A DNA stretch of 64,000 nt, taken from positions 62,001-126,000 of the forward strand of contig JAFLRR010000004.1 in the NCBI GenBank assembly GCA_022511345.1, in the 5' to 3' direction. How positions within the stretch are numbered: position 1 is the stretch's first letter; every line of letters starts with the position of its first letter. The position numbers and the translations under genes were made by a program. Below the pieces are notes generated by a model. That model made no database searches and was not told the DNA's origin. It worked only from the letters and a program-made list of their open reading frames with translations. This DNA comes from Alistipes sp. (GTDB lineage: Bacteria > Bacteroidota > Bacteroidia > Bacteroidales > Rikenellaceae). Positions 17,989-27,403 of the stretch are shown in pieces.

Positions 17989-18777
17989 CTATTGTTCGAC
18001 TAATTCAATCTCATAAATCTTACTCCACCGCTTTCCCGTGACCAGTATGCGGCCCGTGTGGCTGTCGTAGGCTATGCCGTTCAGCACGTCGGTCCGGGGC
18101 GTGCGCTCGCTCTCGGGCAGCAGTCCGCGCAGGTCGACCAGACTCTCCACACGCCCGGTGGCGGGGTCTATGACGGCTATCACGTCGGTTGTGTAGATGT
18201 TGGCCCATATGCGCGAATCTATCCACTCCAACTCGTTCAGAAACTCCAGCGGCTCGCCCCTGAGTGTCACCGTCACCGAACTCTCGCGGCGGAATGTCTC
18301 GGGGTCGATGCGGTATATCGACGAGGTGCCGTTGCTCATGTACAGCTTGCTGCCGTCGGTTGTCAACCCCCAACCCTCGCCCGGGTATCGGAACTCGCGC
18401 AGCACGCGTCCCGTGGCCAGGTCGTATACCCGTGCGGTGTTCTGTGTCCAGGTGAGCTGGTAGAGCTTGCCGCCGAGCAGCGTTATGCCCTCGCCGAACT
18501 CGTTGCGCGGCGAGGATGCGAATTTTTCGGTGCGGCCCGTGGTCAGGTCGGTGCTGTATATCGCCGACTCTCCCTCCAGCCCCGTGCCCTCCCACAGTTT
18601 GCCGTCGGCGAACTGCAGTCCCTGCGTGTAGAAGTCGGCCGGGTGGGGATACTCGGCCTTTACGCGGTATGTGTAGCGTTTCGGCTCTGCGGGAGCCGCG
18701 TGCGTCGACGCCTTCCGGCCTCCGCCGCACGAAAGCATGACTGCAGGCAGTAGCAGAGCCGCCAGGAAACGATTCAT
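17989..18777 (-). CDS. glutaminyl-peptide cyclotransferase-like lipoprotein
   Basis: The 262-residue protein begins MNRFLAALLLPAVMLSC, a lipoprotein signal. It matches the beta-propeller bacterial glutamine cyclotransferase family: FYTQGLQFADGKLWEGTG, GEGITLLGGKLYQLTW, EGWGLTTDG, LNELEWI and DVLNGIAYD. These enzymes cyclise N-terminal Gln of exported proteins to pyroglutamate. The ORF-track start at 18822 overlaps the promoter; ATG at 18777 fits the -7 element at 18805-18812 and the lipobox. It is the first gene of a probable glutaminyl cyclase-metH-metF transcript, an odd functional mix. Confidence 0.85.
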   Translation of the reverse strand: MNRFLAALLLPAVMLSCGGGRKASTHAAPAEPKRYTYRVKAEYPHPADFYTQGLQFADGKLWEGTGLEGESAIYSTDLTTGRTEKFASSPRNEFGEGITLLGGKLYQLTWTQNTARVYDLATGRVLREFRYPGEGWGLTTDGSKLYMSNGTSSIYRIDPETFRRESSVTVTLRGEPLEFLNELEWIDSRIWANIYTTDVIAVIDPATGRVESLVDLRGLLPESERTPRTDVLNGIAYDSHTGRILVTGKRWSKIYEIELVEQ

Positions 18778-18804
18778 ACTCTTTCGTACAGATAATTTAC
18801 GCGA

Positions 18805-18812
18805 CAAAGATA
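18805..18812 (-). promoter_or_regulatory. promoter -7 element of the cyclotransferase-metH-metF unit
   Basis: TATCTTTG on the minus strand, 28 bases before the ATG at 18777. A TTG at the ideal distance is not clear. It lies within 25 bases of the divergent tig promoter. Confidence 0.55.
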
Positions 18813-18836
18813 CAAAAAACAATTCTTAATTGCAGG

Positions 18837-18866
18837 TTGAGAATTGCCGATTATTTAGTATCTTTG
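18837..18866 (+). promoter_or_regulatory. promoter of tig
   Basis: TTG (18837-18839), a 19-base spacer, and TATCTTTG (18859-18866). Transcription would begin near 18873, 46 bases before the preferred ATG. Confidence 0.75.
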
Positions 18867-18918
18867 CAACCCGACCGCGCCGCAATGGCGCGGCATGAAA
18901 CGAATTTATATCGCAAAT

Positions 18919-20244
18919 ATGGAAATAACGAGAGAACAGCGTGCAGAGCACACTTCGCTGCTCACCGTCAAGGTGGGTGAGAGCGACTACGGCGAGGCAG
19001 TCGAGAAGACCCTGCGCAACTACAAGCGCAAGGCCAACATCCCCGGCTTCCGCCCCGGCATGGTCCCCATGGGCATCGTAAAGAAGATGTACGGCAAGAG
19101 CGTCACGGCCGAGGAGTCGTACCGCACGGCGTCGAACGCCGTATTCGAGTATCTCCAGAAGGAGAACATCGACTATCTGGGCGACGTGATTCCGTCGGAG
19201 GAGCAGGGCGACTTCGACTTCGACAACAACACCGAGTTCGAGTTCAAGTTCGAGATAGGCGAGGCTCCCAAGGTCGAGCTCAATCTCTCGGAGAAGGACA
19301 AGGTCGTCTACAACAAAATCAAGGTCGACAAGAAGATGAAGGATGACTACCGCTCCAACTTCCTGCGCCGCTTCGGCCGTCTTGTCGACGCCGACAAGGT
19401 CACTGCCGACGAGGCTCTCTCCGTGACTCTCGACAACGGCGACATACATGTCGACGACGCCTACGTGGGTCTGATTTCGATGAGCGAGGAGGAGCGCAAG
19501 CCCTTCATCGGCAAAAAGGTGGGCTACAAGACCGCAGTGAATATCAACGAGCTGTACAAGAGCGCTTCGCAGCGTGCGGCCATCCTCAAGGTCAAGGAGG
19601 ATGAGTTAGATGGCATCAATCCCGAGTTCACGCTCGAGATAACCAAAATCCGCCGCTTCGCCGAGCCCGAAATCAACGAGGAGTTCTTCAAGATGGCATT
19701 CCCGCAGGGCAACATCGCCGACGCCAAGGCATTCGACGAGTTCATCGAGGCGCAGATTGCTGCCGAGCTCAAGCGCGAGACCGACTACATGTTCACGCTC
19801 CGTCTGCGCGACTACCTGCTCGAGAAGACCTCGCCGGCCATGCCCGTCGAGTTCCTCAAGCGCTGGCTCTACACCATCAACGAGGGCAAGTTCTCGATGG
19901 AGGATATCAACAAGGACTTCGACTCGTTCCTGAAGATGTTCACGTGGAACTACCTGCAGAAGCTCATCATCAAGCAGGAGAGCCTCACCGTCACCGCCGA
20001 CGAGGCTCAGGCCGAGGCCAAGGCTCTGGCGCAGGCTCAGTTCGCACAGTACGGCATGCCGGCCGCTCCCGACGAGATGCTCGCCGGATATGCCGGCCGC
20101 ATCCTCGAGGACAAGGAGCAGGCGCAGAAAATCTACGAGAAGCTCTACGAGACCAAGGTCGTCGAGGCCGTTCGCGCGAAAATCAAGGTGACCGAGAAGG
20201 CCGTATCGGCCGACGAGTTCGCCGAGATGGCCCGCACTCTCTGA
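18919..20244 (+). CDS. tig: trigger factor
   Basis: The 441-residue ribosome-associated chaperone has the N-terminal ribosome-binding domain with GFRPGMVPMGIVKKMYG (the GFRxGxxP signature), a degraded FKBP-like middle, and the helical C-terminal arms. The track start at 18895 adds eight residues with no counterpart in the family (MKRIYIAN), so I prefer ATG at 18919 (MEITREQ). It precedes clpP and clpX as in many bacteria, but a hairpin and about 185 bases separate it from clpP. Confidence 0.93.
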   Translation: MEITREQRAEHTSLLTVKVGESDYGEAVEKTLRNYKRKANIPGFRPGMVPMGIVKKMYGKSVTAEESYRTASNAVFEYLQKENIDYLGDVIPSEEQGDFDFDNNTEFEFKFEIGEAPKVELNLSEKDKVVYNKIKVDKKMKDDYRSNFLRRFGRLVDADKVTADEALSVTLDNGDIHVDDAYVGLISMSEEERKPFIGKKVGYKTAVNINELYKSASQRAAILKVKEDELDGINPEFTLEITKIRRFAEPEINEEFFKMAFPQGNIADAKAFDEFIEAQIAAELKRETDYMFTLRLRDYLLEKTSPAMPVEFLKRWLYTINEGKFSMEDINKDFDSFLKMFTWNYLQKLIIKQESLTVTADEAQAEAKALAQAQFAQYGMPAAPDEMLAGYAGRILEDKEQAQKIYEKLYETKVVEAVRAKIKVTEKAVSADEFAEMARTL

Positions 20245-20256
20245 CATACACCGCAT

Positions 20257-20284
20257 CCGGCAGCCCGTGCTTGAGGGCTGCCGG
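20257..20284 (+). terminator. hairpin after tig
   Basis: Perfect 10-base stem CCGGCAGCCC/GGGCTGCCGG with an 8-base loop, 12 bases after the stop. It is followed only by CATTTC, so it may be a weak or Rho-assisted terminator or a 3'-end stabiliser. Confidence 0.5.
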
Positions 20285-20429
20285 CATTTCAGCGTAAAGA
20301 GGCCCGAAGCGCCGCATTATTAGGCGTAACGGGCCGAAACGCATCCGGGGGTTCGGTTTTTGCAGCCGGCCCCGCAGCTCCCGCACCGCGCGGGCCGAAG
20401 TAGTAAAAACGGAAAGTGTAAAATCTGCT

Positions 20430-21119
20430 ATGGGTAAAAACGAATTTGAGAAATTCGCCGTCGGGCACTGCGGCATCTCGTCGCACAGACTCTACGACTA
20501 TGCGGCATCGACTCCCGCCGCGGCATACGTCTCGCCGACAATCATCGAGGAGCGCCAGCTCAATGTGGCTGCCATGGATGTATTCTCGAGGCTTATGATG
20601 GACCGCATCATATTCCTCGGAGCCCCCATCTACGACGATGTGGCCAACATCATACAGGCTCAGCTGCTCTTTCTCGAGTCGTCCGACCCCGACAAGGACA
20701 TACAGATATATATCAACTCGCCCGGCGGGTCGGTATCGGCCGGACTGGGCATCTACGACACCATGCAGCTGGTGCGCTGCGACGTGGCCACCATCTGCAC
20801 CGGCCTGGCCGCCTCGATGGGCGCCGTGCTGCTTACGGCCGGCACCGCCGGCAAGCGTTCGGCTCTGCCCCACTCGCGCATCATGATTCACCAGCCGCTC
20901 GGCGGCGCGCAGGGACAGGCTTCGGACATCGAAATCACGGCCCGCGAGATTCTGCGCACCAAGCGTGAGCTCTACGAGATTCTGTCGGCGCATTCGGGCC
21001 GCTCCTACGAGCAGATCGAGCGCGATGCCGACCGCGACCACTGGCTGACCTCAGCCGAAGCCCGCGAATACGGACTCATAGACGAGGTTTTATCGAAACG
21101 TCAAAATACCGAACTCTGA
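20430..21119 (+). CDS. clpP: ATP-dependent Clp protease proteolytic subunit
   Basis: The 229-residue serine peptidase has catalytic Ser129 in [11 protein letters not shown], His154 in IMIHQPLGG and a downstream Asp in the [10 protein letters not shown] region. [11 protein letters not shown] marks the substrate groove. It has a propeptide-like N-terminal extension of about 30 residues. It assembles with ClpX, whose ATG overlaps its TGA by one base (TGATG), a classic coupled pair. Confidence 0.97.
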   Translation: MGKNEFEKFAVGHCGISSHRLYDYAASTPAAAYVSPTIIEERQLNVAAMDVFSRLMMDRIIFLGAPIYDDVANIIQAQLLFLESSDPDKDIQIYINSPGGSVSAGLGIYDTMQLVRCDVATICTGLAASMGAVLLTAGTAGKRSALPHSRIMIHQPLGGAQGQASDIEITAREILRTKRELYEILSAHSGRSYEQIERDADRDHWLTSAEAREYGLIDEVLSKRQNTEL

Positions 21120-22390
21120 TGGCCCGCAAACACGACAATAACGGCGGACAGGACCGTCACCGCGGCGGCGACAACTGCTCGTTCTGCAACAAACGCCGCG
21201 CCGACGTCGAACTGATGTTCGCCGCACCCGACGGCGCCAACATCTGCAACGAGTGCGTGGAGCGCGGTCATGCCATCCTCGCCGAGTCGCAGCCCCGCCG
21301 CCAGGCCAAGGGACTCGACTTCAAGGAGCTGCCCAAGCCCAGCCAGATAAAGGAGTTCCTGGACCGCTACGTCATCGGCCAGGACGCCGCCAAGCGCTAC
21401 ATGTCCGTGGCCGTCTACAACCACTACAAGCGACTCTCCCACCGCGCCGACTCCGACGAGGTCGAAATCGACAAGTCGAACATCGTCATCGTAGGCCGCA
21501 CCGGCACGGGCAAGACCCTCATGGCCAAGACCATAGCCCGTCTGCTGTCGGTCCCCTTCACCATCGTCGACGCCACGGTCCTCACCGAGGCCGGCTATGT
21601 CGGCGAGGATGTCGAGAGCATCCTCTCGCGGCTGCTGCAGGTCGCTTCCTACAACGTCGAGGAGGCCGAGCGCGGCATAGTCTTCATCGACGAAATCGAC
21701 AAGATAGCCCGCAAGAGCGACAACCCGAGCATCACGCGCGACGTCTCGGGCGAGGGCGTGCAGCAGGCTCTGCTGAAAATCCTCGAGGGCACCGTGGTCA
21801 ACGTGCCGCCCGAGGGAGGCCGCAAGCATCCCGACCAGAAGTTCGTGAAAATCGACACCAGCAACATACTCTTCATCTGCGGCGGCGCCTTCGACGGCAT
21901 CGAGAAGAAGATTGCGCAGCGCCTGAACACCCGCGTTGTGGGCTACGGACGCGCCGACGACAATCGCACGGCCGTCGACCGCAACAATCTCATGCGCTAC
22001 GTCACCCCGCAGGATCTTAAGTCGTTCGGCCTCATCCCCGAGCTCGTGGGACGACTCCCCGTGCTCACCTACATGGAGCCGCTCTCGCGCCAGGCCCTGC
22101 GCTCGATACTCACCGAGCCCAAGAACGCCATCGTAAGACAGTACGAGGCGCTCTTCAGGATGGACGGCGTGAATCTCGCCTTCGACGACGAGGCCCTCGA
22201 CTTCATCGTCGACAAGGCCGTCGAGTACAAGCTCGGCGCCCGCGGCCTTAGGTCGATATGCGAAGCCGTCATGACCGACGCGATGTACGAGATACCCTCG
22301 TCGGGCTGCAACGAGCTGCGCATAACGGCCGACTACGCTCGCCGCAAAATGGAGAACACCGACTTCGGCGGTCTCAGACGCGTGGGTTAG
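21119..22390 (+). CDS. clpX: ATP-dependent Clp protease ATP-binding subunit ClpX
   Basis: The 423-residue AAA+ unfoldase has an N-terminal C4 zinc domain (CSFCNKRR and CNECVERG), Walker [13 protein letters not shown] (GPTGSGKT in most relatives), Walker [12 protein letters not shown], arginine finger region [14 protein letters not shown], and the C-terminal small domain. It unfolds tagged proteins and feeds them to ClpP. Its start overlaps the clpP stop. Confidence 0.97.
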   Translation: MARKHDNNGGQDRHRGGDNCSFCNKRRADVELMFAAPDGANICNECVERGHAILAESQPRRQAKGLDFKELPKPSQIKEFLDRYVIGQDAAKRYMSVAVYNHYKRLSHRADSDEVEIDKSNIVIVGRTGTGKTLMAKTIARLLSVPFTIVDATVLTEAGYVGEDVESILSRLLQVASYNVEEAERGIVFIDEIDKIARKSDNPSITRDVSGEGVQQALLKILEGTVVNVPPEGGRKHPDQKFVKIDTSNILFICGGAFDGIEKKIAQRLNTRVVGYGRADDNRTAVDRNNLMRYVTPQDLKSFGLIPELVGRLPVLTYMEPLSRQALRSILTEPKNAIVRQYEALFRMDGVNLAFDDEALDFIVDKAVEYKLGARGLRSICEAVMTDAMYEIPSSGCNELRITADYARRKMENTDFGGLRRVG

Positions 22391-22422
22391 CAAAGAAAAG
22401 CAACAATAAAATTATAGTGGTT

Positions 22423-24453
22423 ATGTCTACTAACGAAAAACTTATCAAGGCTGCCGACAACATCCGCATACTGGCGGCCTCGATGGTCGAGAAGGCCAAG
22501 TCGGGACACCCGGGCGGAGCCATGGGCGGCGCCGACTTCATCAATGTGCTCTACGCCGAATTCCTCAACTACGACCCCGAGAATCCGGCATGGCCCTACC
22601 GCGACCGCATGTTCCTCGACCCCGGCCACATGTCGCCGATGCTCTACTCGGTGCTGGCTCTGGCCGGCTTCTACAAGCCCGAGGACCTCGCGCAGTTCCG
22701 CCAGTGGGGAAGCATCACGCCCGGACACCCCGAGGTCGACGTCATGCGCGGCGTCGAGAACACTTCGGGTCCTCTCGGACAGGGTCACGCCATGGCGCTC
22801 GGTGCAGCCATCGCCGAGCGGTTCCTCGTATCGCGTTTCGGCGAGTGGATGGCGCACAAGACCTATGCTTTCATCTCCGACGGCGCCGTGCAGGAGGAGA
22901 TTTCGCAGGGCGTGGGCCGCATCGCCGGCCACCTGGGTCTGCATAACCTTATAATGTATTACGACTCGAACAACATTCAGCTCTCCACGCGCGTGGAGGA
23001 TGTCGACACCGAGGATGTGGCCATGAAGTACCGCGCATGGGGCTGGAATGTGATTGAGATATGCGGCAACGACGTCGACCAGATTCGCACGGCTCTCACC
23101 GCCGCCAATGCCGAGACCGAGCGCCCGACGCTCATCATCGGCCGCTCGGTCATGGGACGCGGCGCCGTTGCAGCCGACGGCCAGAGCTTCGAGAACAAGG
23201 TCTCCACCCACGGACAGCCCCTCTCGGCCGCAGGTGCCGACTGGGCCGCTACGGTCCGCAATCTGGGCGGCGACCCCGAGAATCCGTTCCGCATCTTCGC
23301 CGAGAGCGAGGAGCTCTATGCCGAGCGCGCAGCACAGCTTAAGCGCTACGCCGCCGAGCGCCGCGAGGCCGAGCAGGAGTGGCGCCGTCACAACAGCGCC
23401 GCAGCGCTCAAGCTCGACTCGTTCCTTGAGGGTCGCCTTCCCGACATCGACTACCGCTCCGTCGAGATGAAGGCCGACGGCGCCACGCGCGCAGCTTCGG
23501 CTACCATGCTGGGAGTATACGCCGAGAAGATAGACAACATGATAGTCGCTTCGGCCGACCTCTCTAACTCGGACAAGACCGACGGCTACCTGAAGAAGAC
23601 CACGGCATTCACCCGCGGCGACTTCAGCGGCAAATTCTTCCAGGCGGGAGTCTCCGAGCTGACCATGGCCTGCATCATGAACGGCATGGCGCTGCACGGA
23701 GGCGTGATTCCGGCCTGCGGCACATTCTTCGTCTTCTCCGACTACATGAAGCCGGCAGTGCGTCTGGCAGCCCTCATGCGCCTGCACGTCATATATATAT
23801 GGACTCACGACTCGTTCCGCGTAGGCGAGGACGGACCCACGCACCAGCCCATAGAGCAGGAGGCGCAGATACGTCTGATGGAGCACCTGCGCAACCACCA
23901 CGGCGAGCGTTCGATGGTCGTGCTTCGTCCGGCCGACTCCGAGGAGACGGTGTGGGCGTGGAAGAGCGCCATTGAGGAGCAGCGCCCCGTGGCTCTGATT
24001 CTCTCGCGCCAGAACATCAAGAACCTGCCCACGCTCGCAGGCAGCCGCCGCGAGGAGGCCTCGCAGCTCTCGAAGGGCGGATATGTCGTCGTCGACTCGG
24101 CAAATCCCGACGTGGTTATGATTGCCGACGGTTCGGAGGTCTCGACTCTGGTCGAGGGTGCCGAGCTGCTGGCTGCCGAGGGCGTCAAGGTTCGCATCGT
24201 GAGCATCCCGAGCGAGGGACTGTTCCGCGACCAGCCCGAGTCCTACCAGAAATCGGTTCTTCCGGCCGACACCGTCCGCTATGGCATGACCTCGGGTCTG
24301 CCCGTCAACCTGGCAGGCCTGGTAGGCGAAAACGGCCGCATCCACGGACTGGAGAGCTTCGGCTACTCGGCTCCCTACAAGCGTCTCGACGAGGAGTTCG
24401 GCTACAACGGCCAGACCGTCTTCAACGAGGTCATGGAGCTGCTGGGCAAGTAG
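22423..24453 (+). CDS. tkt: transketolase
   Basis: The 676-residue thiamine diphosphate enzyme has the N-terminal SGHPGGAMGGAD, GPLGQGHAMALG, the cofactor loop ISDGAVQEEIS (GDG is usual; here SDG), and the central HDSFRVGEDGPTHQPIEQ and ESFGYSAPYKRLDEEFGY. It transfers two-carbon units in the non-oxidative pentose phosphate pathway. The ORF track begins inside clpX; the true start is ATG at 22423, where similarity begins. A strong hairpin follows. Confidence 0.95.
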   Translation: MSTNEKLIKAADNIRILAASMVEKAKSGHPGGAMGGADFINVLYAEFLNYDPENPAWPYRDRMFLDPGHMSPMLYSVLALAGFYKPEDLAQFRQWGSITPGHPEVDVMRGVENTSGPLGQGHAMALGAAIAERFLVSRFGEWMAHKTYAFISDGAVQEEISQGVGRIAGHLGLHNLIMYYDSNNIQLSTRVEDVDTEDVAMKYRAWGWNVIEICGNDVDQIRTALTAANAETERPTLIIGRSVMGRGAVAADGQSFENKVSTHGQPLSAAGADWAATVRNLGGDPENPFRIFAESEELYAERAAQLKRYAAERREAEQEWRRHNSAAALKLDSFLEGRLPDIDYRSVEMKADGATRAASATMLGVYAEKIDNMIVASADLSNSDKTDGYLKKTTAFTRGDFSGKFFQAGVSELTMACIMNGMALHGGVIPACGTFFVFSDYMKPAVRLAALMRLHVIYIWTHDSFRVGEDGPTHQPIEQEAQIRLMEHLRNHHGERSMVVLRPADSEETVWAWKSAIEEQRPVALILSRQNIKNLPTLAGSRREEASQLSKGGYVVVDSANPDVVMIADGSEVSTLVEGAELLAAEGVKVRIVSIPSEGLFRDQPESYQKSVLPADTVRYGMTSGLPVNLAGLVGENGRIHGLESFGYSAPYKRLDEEFGYNGQTVFNEVMELLGK

Positions 24454-24471
24454 ACGTCCTGCCCTAATCAA

Positions 24472-24503
24472 AAACGCCGCTTCCCGTAAAGGAGGCGGCG
24501 TTT
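24472..24503. terminator. bidirectional terminator between tkt and the lytic transglycosylase gene
   Basis: AAACGCCGC-T-TCC pairs with GGA-G-GCGGCGTTT across a 5-base loop, with A and T runs at the ends. The two genes converge here. Confidence 0.75.
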
Positions 24504-24528
24504 GTCATTCCAGTCTTGCCAAGCCGTG

Positions 24529-25182
24529 TCAGAGCATCATGTTTTTGTAGCGGTCGTAGCACTCCATCACGCCGTTGACATATGCCAGCGTCTGGCGGCT
24601 GCCCGTAAACCGGCCGCTCAGCACCTCGGGTTTGTCGTAATACTCGGGCTCGGCCTTGAGCTTGAGGTAGCGAGCCACCACCTCCCACGAATTGGGGTTT
24701 TCGCCGGCCTCGCGGGCCAGACGGCGCGCGTCGCGCACATGCCCCACTCCGCTGTTGTATCCGGCCAGCACTATTCCCATGCGGTCGCGCTCCGGAATGC
24801 CTGCCGGTATTCGGAGCATGCGCTCTATCTCGGCGAGCAGACGGGCCGCAAGGCGCACGTTGGTCAGCGGCTCTATTATTTCGGACTCGGGAACGTTGAA
24901 GTGGCGTCCCACCACGGGCATTATCTGCATCAGACCCAAAGCTCCGCGCTGCGATACGATGTCGGCCTCGAAGCGCGACTCGGTGTAGGCTATGGCGCTC
25001 ATCAGCAGCCAGTCGCAGCCCTCTTCGGCACTGGCGGCGCGGAATATGTCGTCGTATGCCGAAATCACTAACTCGCTCTCTGCCATCTCTGCGGCGCCGG
25101 CAAACGCGTTCTGCGTGTCGGCGTTGTCGAATCCCGTAATCACGGCTATGGCCGAGAGTGCGAATATGAATTTTCTCAACAT
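24529..25182 (-). CDS. lytic transglycosylase (SLT/MltF-like)
   Basis: The 217-residue exported protein has a short hydrophobic N terminus and a lysozyme-like SLT domain: catalytic Glu in AYTESRFEAD, then GALGLMQIMP and LAGYNSGVGHVRDA. It cleaves peptidoglycan glycan strands to form 1,6-anhydromuramic ends. No lipobox is seen, so it is probably periplasmic or anchored by its signal sequence. It follows the putative porin gene by 24 bases on the same strand, an apparent two-gene operon at the cell envelope. Confidence 0.88.
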   Translation of the reverse strand: MLRKFIFALSAIAVITGFDNADTQNAFAGAAEMAESELVISAYDDIFRAASAEEGCDWLLMSAIAYTESRFEADIVSQRGALGLMQIMPVVGRHFNVPESEIIEPLTNVRLAARLLAEIERMLRIPAGIPERDRMGIVLAGYNSGVGHVRDARRLAREAGENPNSWEVVARYLKLKAEPEYYDKPEVLSGRFTGSRQTLAYVNGVMECYDRYKNMML

Positions 25183-25206
25183 AAAAAAACTTTTACCCCA
25201 TAAACA

Positions 25207-27351
25207 TCAGTCGTAGAATCCCCATGAAAGACCGATCTTGAACATGCCGGGGTTGAGCGGGTAGTTCGCGGCCGAGAAGTATTCGCCGTTGCCGAACAGT
25301 CCCTTGTTCAGATGCTGGTATTTGAGGATTATGCGCATACGCTTCCACTTTCCGGTTATGAAAAGGTCCACATAGGGATAGTTTCCCGTCTCCACCTCGC
25401 GCTGGTTGTAGAATGACGACAGCGAAGGGTTGTATCCCGGCGCATAGTATTTCGTAGTAAATCGGCCGTCCAGTCCCGTCTGCATTCGCAGCACGTTGCG
25501 CACGGCCCAGAACTCATAGTAGTATGACAGAAATGCGCTGACCGTCGGCACGGGCACCACCTTGGCATCGGTGCTCCACTGCAGCAGCACGCGGTTGTCC
25601 AGATGCAGGCCGCCTATGCGGAAATCCTTGCGGGCATAGATGCTCGTCAGGCTCACCGTTCCGGTGCTCTGCACTGCCGCGGCATTTTCGTCGTAGTATA
25701 TCTTGTTGCGTATCACGCCCTGCTTGGCCGCCAGCTCCAGCGCATAGTCGGGCACCTCGAGCCGCACTTCGAAACGTGTTGAGCTCTCCTTGCCGAAGCT
25801 GTTGTTCCAGATGTAGTGGTTCGAGTAGAGCGACTCCTGCCAGTACGAGGGCGAGATGCTCTCCTGCACGAATCGTCCCGAGAGCCGCAGCGGTTTTCCG
25901 CGCACGAATCCCGTCAGAGCTATGTGTGCGCCTATGCGGTAGTCGCCGCCGCGATAACCCGACGGATAGTACTTCATCTCGGCGCCCCAGTCGACATAGC
26001 GCTTTATTTTTCCCGACACCGAGCCGTATGCATACCAGCTCGTCCGCTTGACGTTCTTCATGCGGCCCGACATATATCCTCCGGGCTCGAACTGCGAATA
26101 TGTGCGCATGTCTATACCCACTCCGCCGTCGAGCGTTCCGATCACGCCGTTTCTGTCCCAGGGCTGCGCCTGCACGAAGAAGCGGTTCGATATGACTCGT
26201 TCGTACAGCGAGTCGCGCGTGCGCTCGGGCGAGATATACCAGTTTTTGTAGTATACGTCCGTCTTGGGTATGAACTCGCCCGTCTGCGGGTCGCGGCCCG
26301 AGCGGTCGTCGGTATAGGTGGCATATACATCGGTGTAGAACTTGCTCCAGGCGTTGTACTCGAACGAGTGGCCGATATATACGGCCGACAGGTCGGCCAG
26401 CGAGAAGTCGCTCGGCGTGACGGCCTGCAGAGGTATTGCCAGCGACTGCTCGATGAAGAATCCGTTGTTGCGATAGATGTTCTGGGCATTTGCGCGCGAC
26501 AGTTTCATCGGCACGCCCGAGGGCATCTCGAATGTCGTGTCCCGCACGGCCCACGGACCCACCACGCCGCCGTTTTCGGCCTGCTCTATGTGGTTGTTGA
26601 AGAATGCCGCATGCACCGAGTATCGTTTGCCCGTGTGCTGAAAAGCCACGGCCACGTTGTGGTTCTTGGTACGCTGTCTGTCATAGAGGCCTCGCGTTCC
26701 GCGAGCCTTGTAGTTGACGTTGAAACCCGTCGTTGGCGATATGTTCTGCGCGTGCGTCAGCTCGAAGTGCTCCTCGCGGTAGCGCTTCTGTCCCGATTCG
26801 AGGTACGTCAGCAGCAGGAATGGCTTCTTGACGTTGTAGAACGGGATATTCTCCATGTTGTAGGTGTAGGCGTCATATGGGTGCGCAAACTCGAAATCGG
26901 TCAACTCGGGACGCTCCAGCGCATCGACAGGCAGCGTCGACTGACCCAGTCCGCCCAGGGTTATGTCGCCCAGCCCGCGCTGGTAATAAGGATAGTCTAT
27001 GTGCCAGTTTGCCAGCGTGGTGTCTATGGGGCCGACATCGACCCGGTTGTAGTCGCGGCTCAACGTCCACTGGAAGTTATGCAGCGCGCGTATCGAGTCG
27101 CTGAAGAAGTACGACTCGAGCGGTTTGCGTATCTTGCGCTCCTTTTTTGTGGTGTCGGGCTTTTCGGCGTCCTGGTCATCTTCGCCTTCGGCGTTGTTTT
27201 CGAACGGGTTGTTTCCGTAGATATCGGTATTTTCACCGCGCTGCTGCGCGCGCTGCAGAGCCTTGGCGTCGAGCTGGGCATGTGCGGCAAAGGGCATCGC
27301 GACGAGGATTATCGCCGCGGCACGTAGCAGTATCTTACAGAACTTGTTCAC
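25207..27351 (-). CDS. putative porin (Bacteroidetes outer-membrane beta barrel)
   Basis: The protein of about 714 residues has a signal peptide (VNKFCKILLRAAAIILVAM, cut after AAHA). An acidic, Lys-rich linker (NNAEGEDDQDAEKPD) precedes a long region rich in alternating aromatic strands that ends MFKIGLSWGFYD, a typical outer-membrane C terminus with terminal aromatics. It resembles the 'putative porin' family of Bacteroidetes. The ORF track starts far upstream; GTG at 27351 lies just after the -7 element at 27364-27371 and gives a proper signal sequence. Confidence 0.82.
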   Translation of the reverse strand: MNKFCKILLRAAAIILVAMPFAAHAQLDAKALQRAQQRGENTDIYGNNPFENNAEGEDDQDAEKPDTTKKERKIRKPLESYFFSDSIRALHNFQWTLSRDYNRVDVGPIDTTLANWHIDYPYYQRGLGDITLGGLGQSTLPVDALERPELTDFEFAHPYDAYTYNMENIPFYNVKKPFLLLTYLESGQKRYREEHFELTHAQNISPTTGFNVNYKARGTRGLYDRQRTKNHNVAVAFQHTGKRYSVHAAFFNNHIEQAENGGVVGPWAVRDTTFEMPSGVPMKLSRANAQNIYRNNGFFIEQSLAIPLQAVTPSDFSLADLSAVYIGHSFEYNAWSKFYTDVYATYTDDRSGRDPQTGEFIPKTDVYYKNWYISPERTRDSLYERVISNRFFVQAQPWDRNGVIGTLDGGVGIDMRTYSQFEPGGYMSGRMKNVKRTSWYAYGSVSGKIKRYVDWGAEMKYYPSGYRGGDYRIGAHIALTGFVRGKPLRLSGRFVQESISPSYWQESLYSNHYIWNNSFGKESSTRFEVRLEVPDYALELAAKQGVIRNKIYYDENAAAVQSTGTVSLTSIYARKDFRIGGLHLDNRVLLQWSTDAKVVPVPTVSAFLSYYYEFWAVRNVLRMQTGLDGRFTTKYYAPGYNPSLSSFYNQREVETGNYPYVDLFITGKWKRMRIILKYQHLNKGLFGNGEYFSAANYPLNPGMFKIGLSWGFYD

Positions 27352-27363
27352 GATAGCTGGCCG

Positions 27364-27371
27364 CAAATATA
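27364..27371 (-). promoter_or_regulatory. promoter -7 element of the putative porin gene
   Basis: TATATTTG on the minus strand. The predicted start near 27357 leaves only about 6 bases before the GTG at 27351. Confidence 0.5.
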
Positions 27372-27403
27372 CTAAAGATTTTGCAAACGGTCTCTCGACC
27401 GGC

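Noticed and set aside
14373-18000. cobalamin or SAM riboswitch upstream of metH
   Set aside because: metH begins one base after the preceding gene, so there is no leader to hold one, and none is seen before the first gene of the unit.
14226-18041. 1271-residue plus-strand ORF opposite metH
   Set aside because: It mirrors metH over its full length; the antisense frame is open only because of the G/C bias at third codon positions. It has His/Arg/Leu-rich composition and no domains.
22387-24471. 694-residue minus-strand ORF opposite transketolase
   Set aside because: Antisense shadow of a well-conserved enzyme; composition not protein-like.
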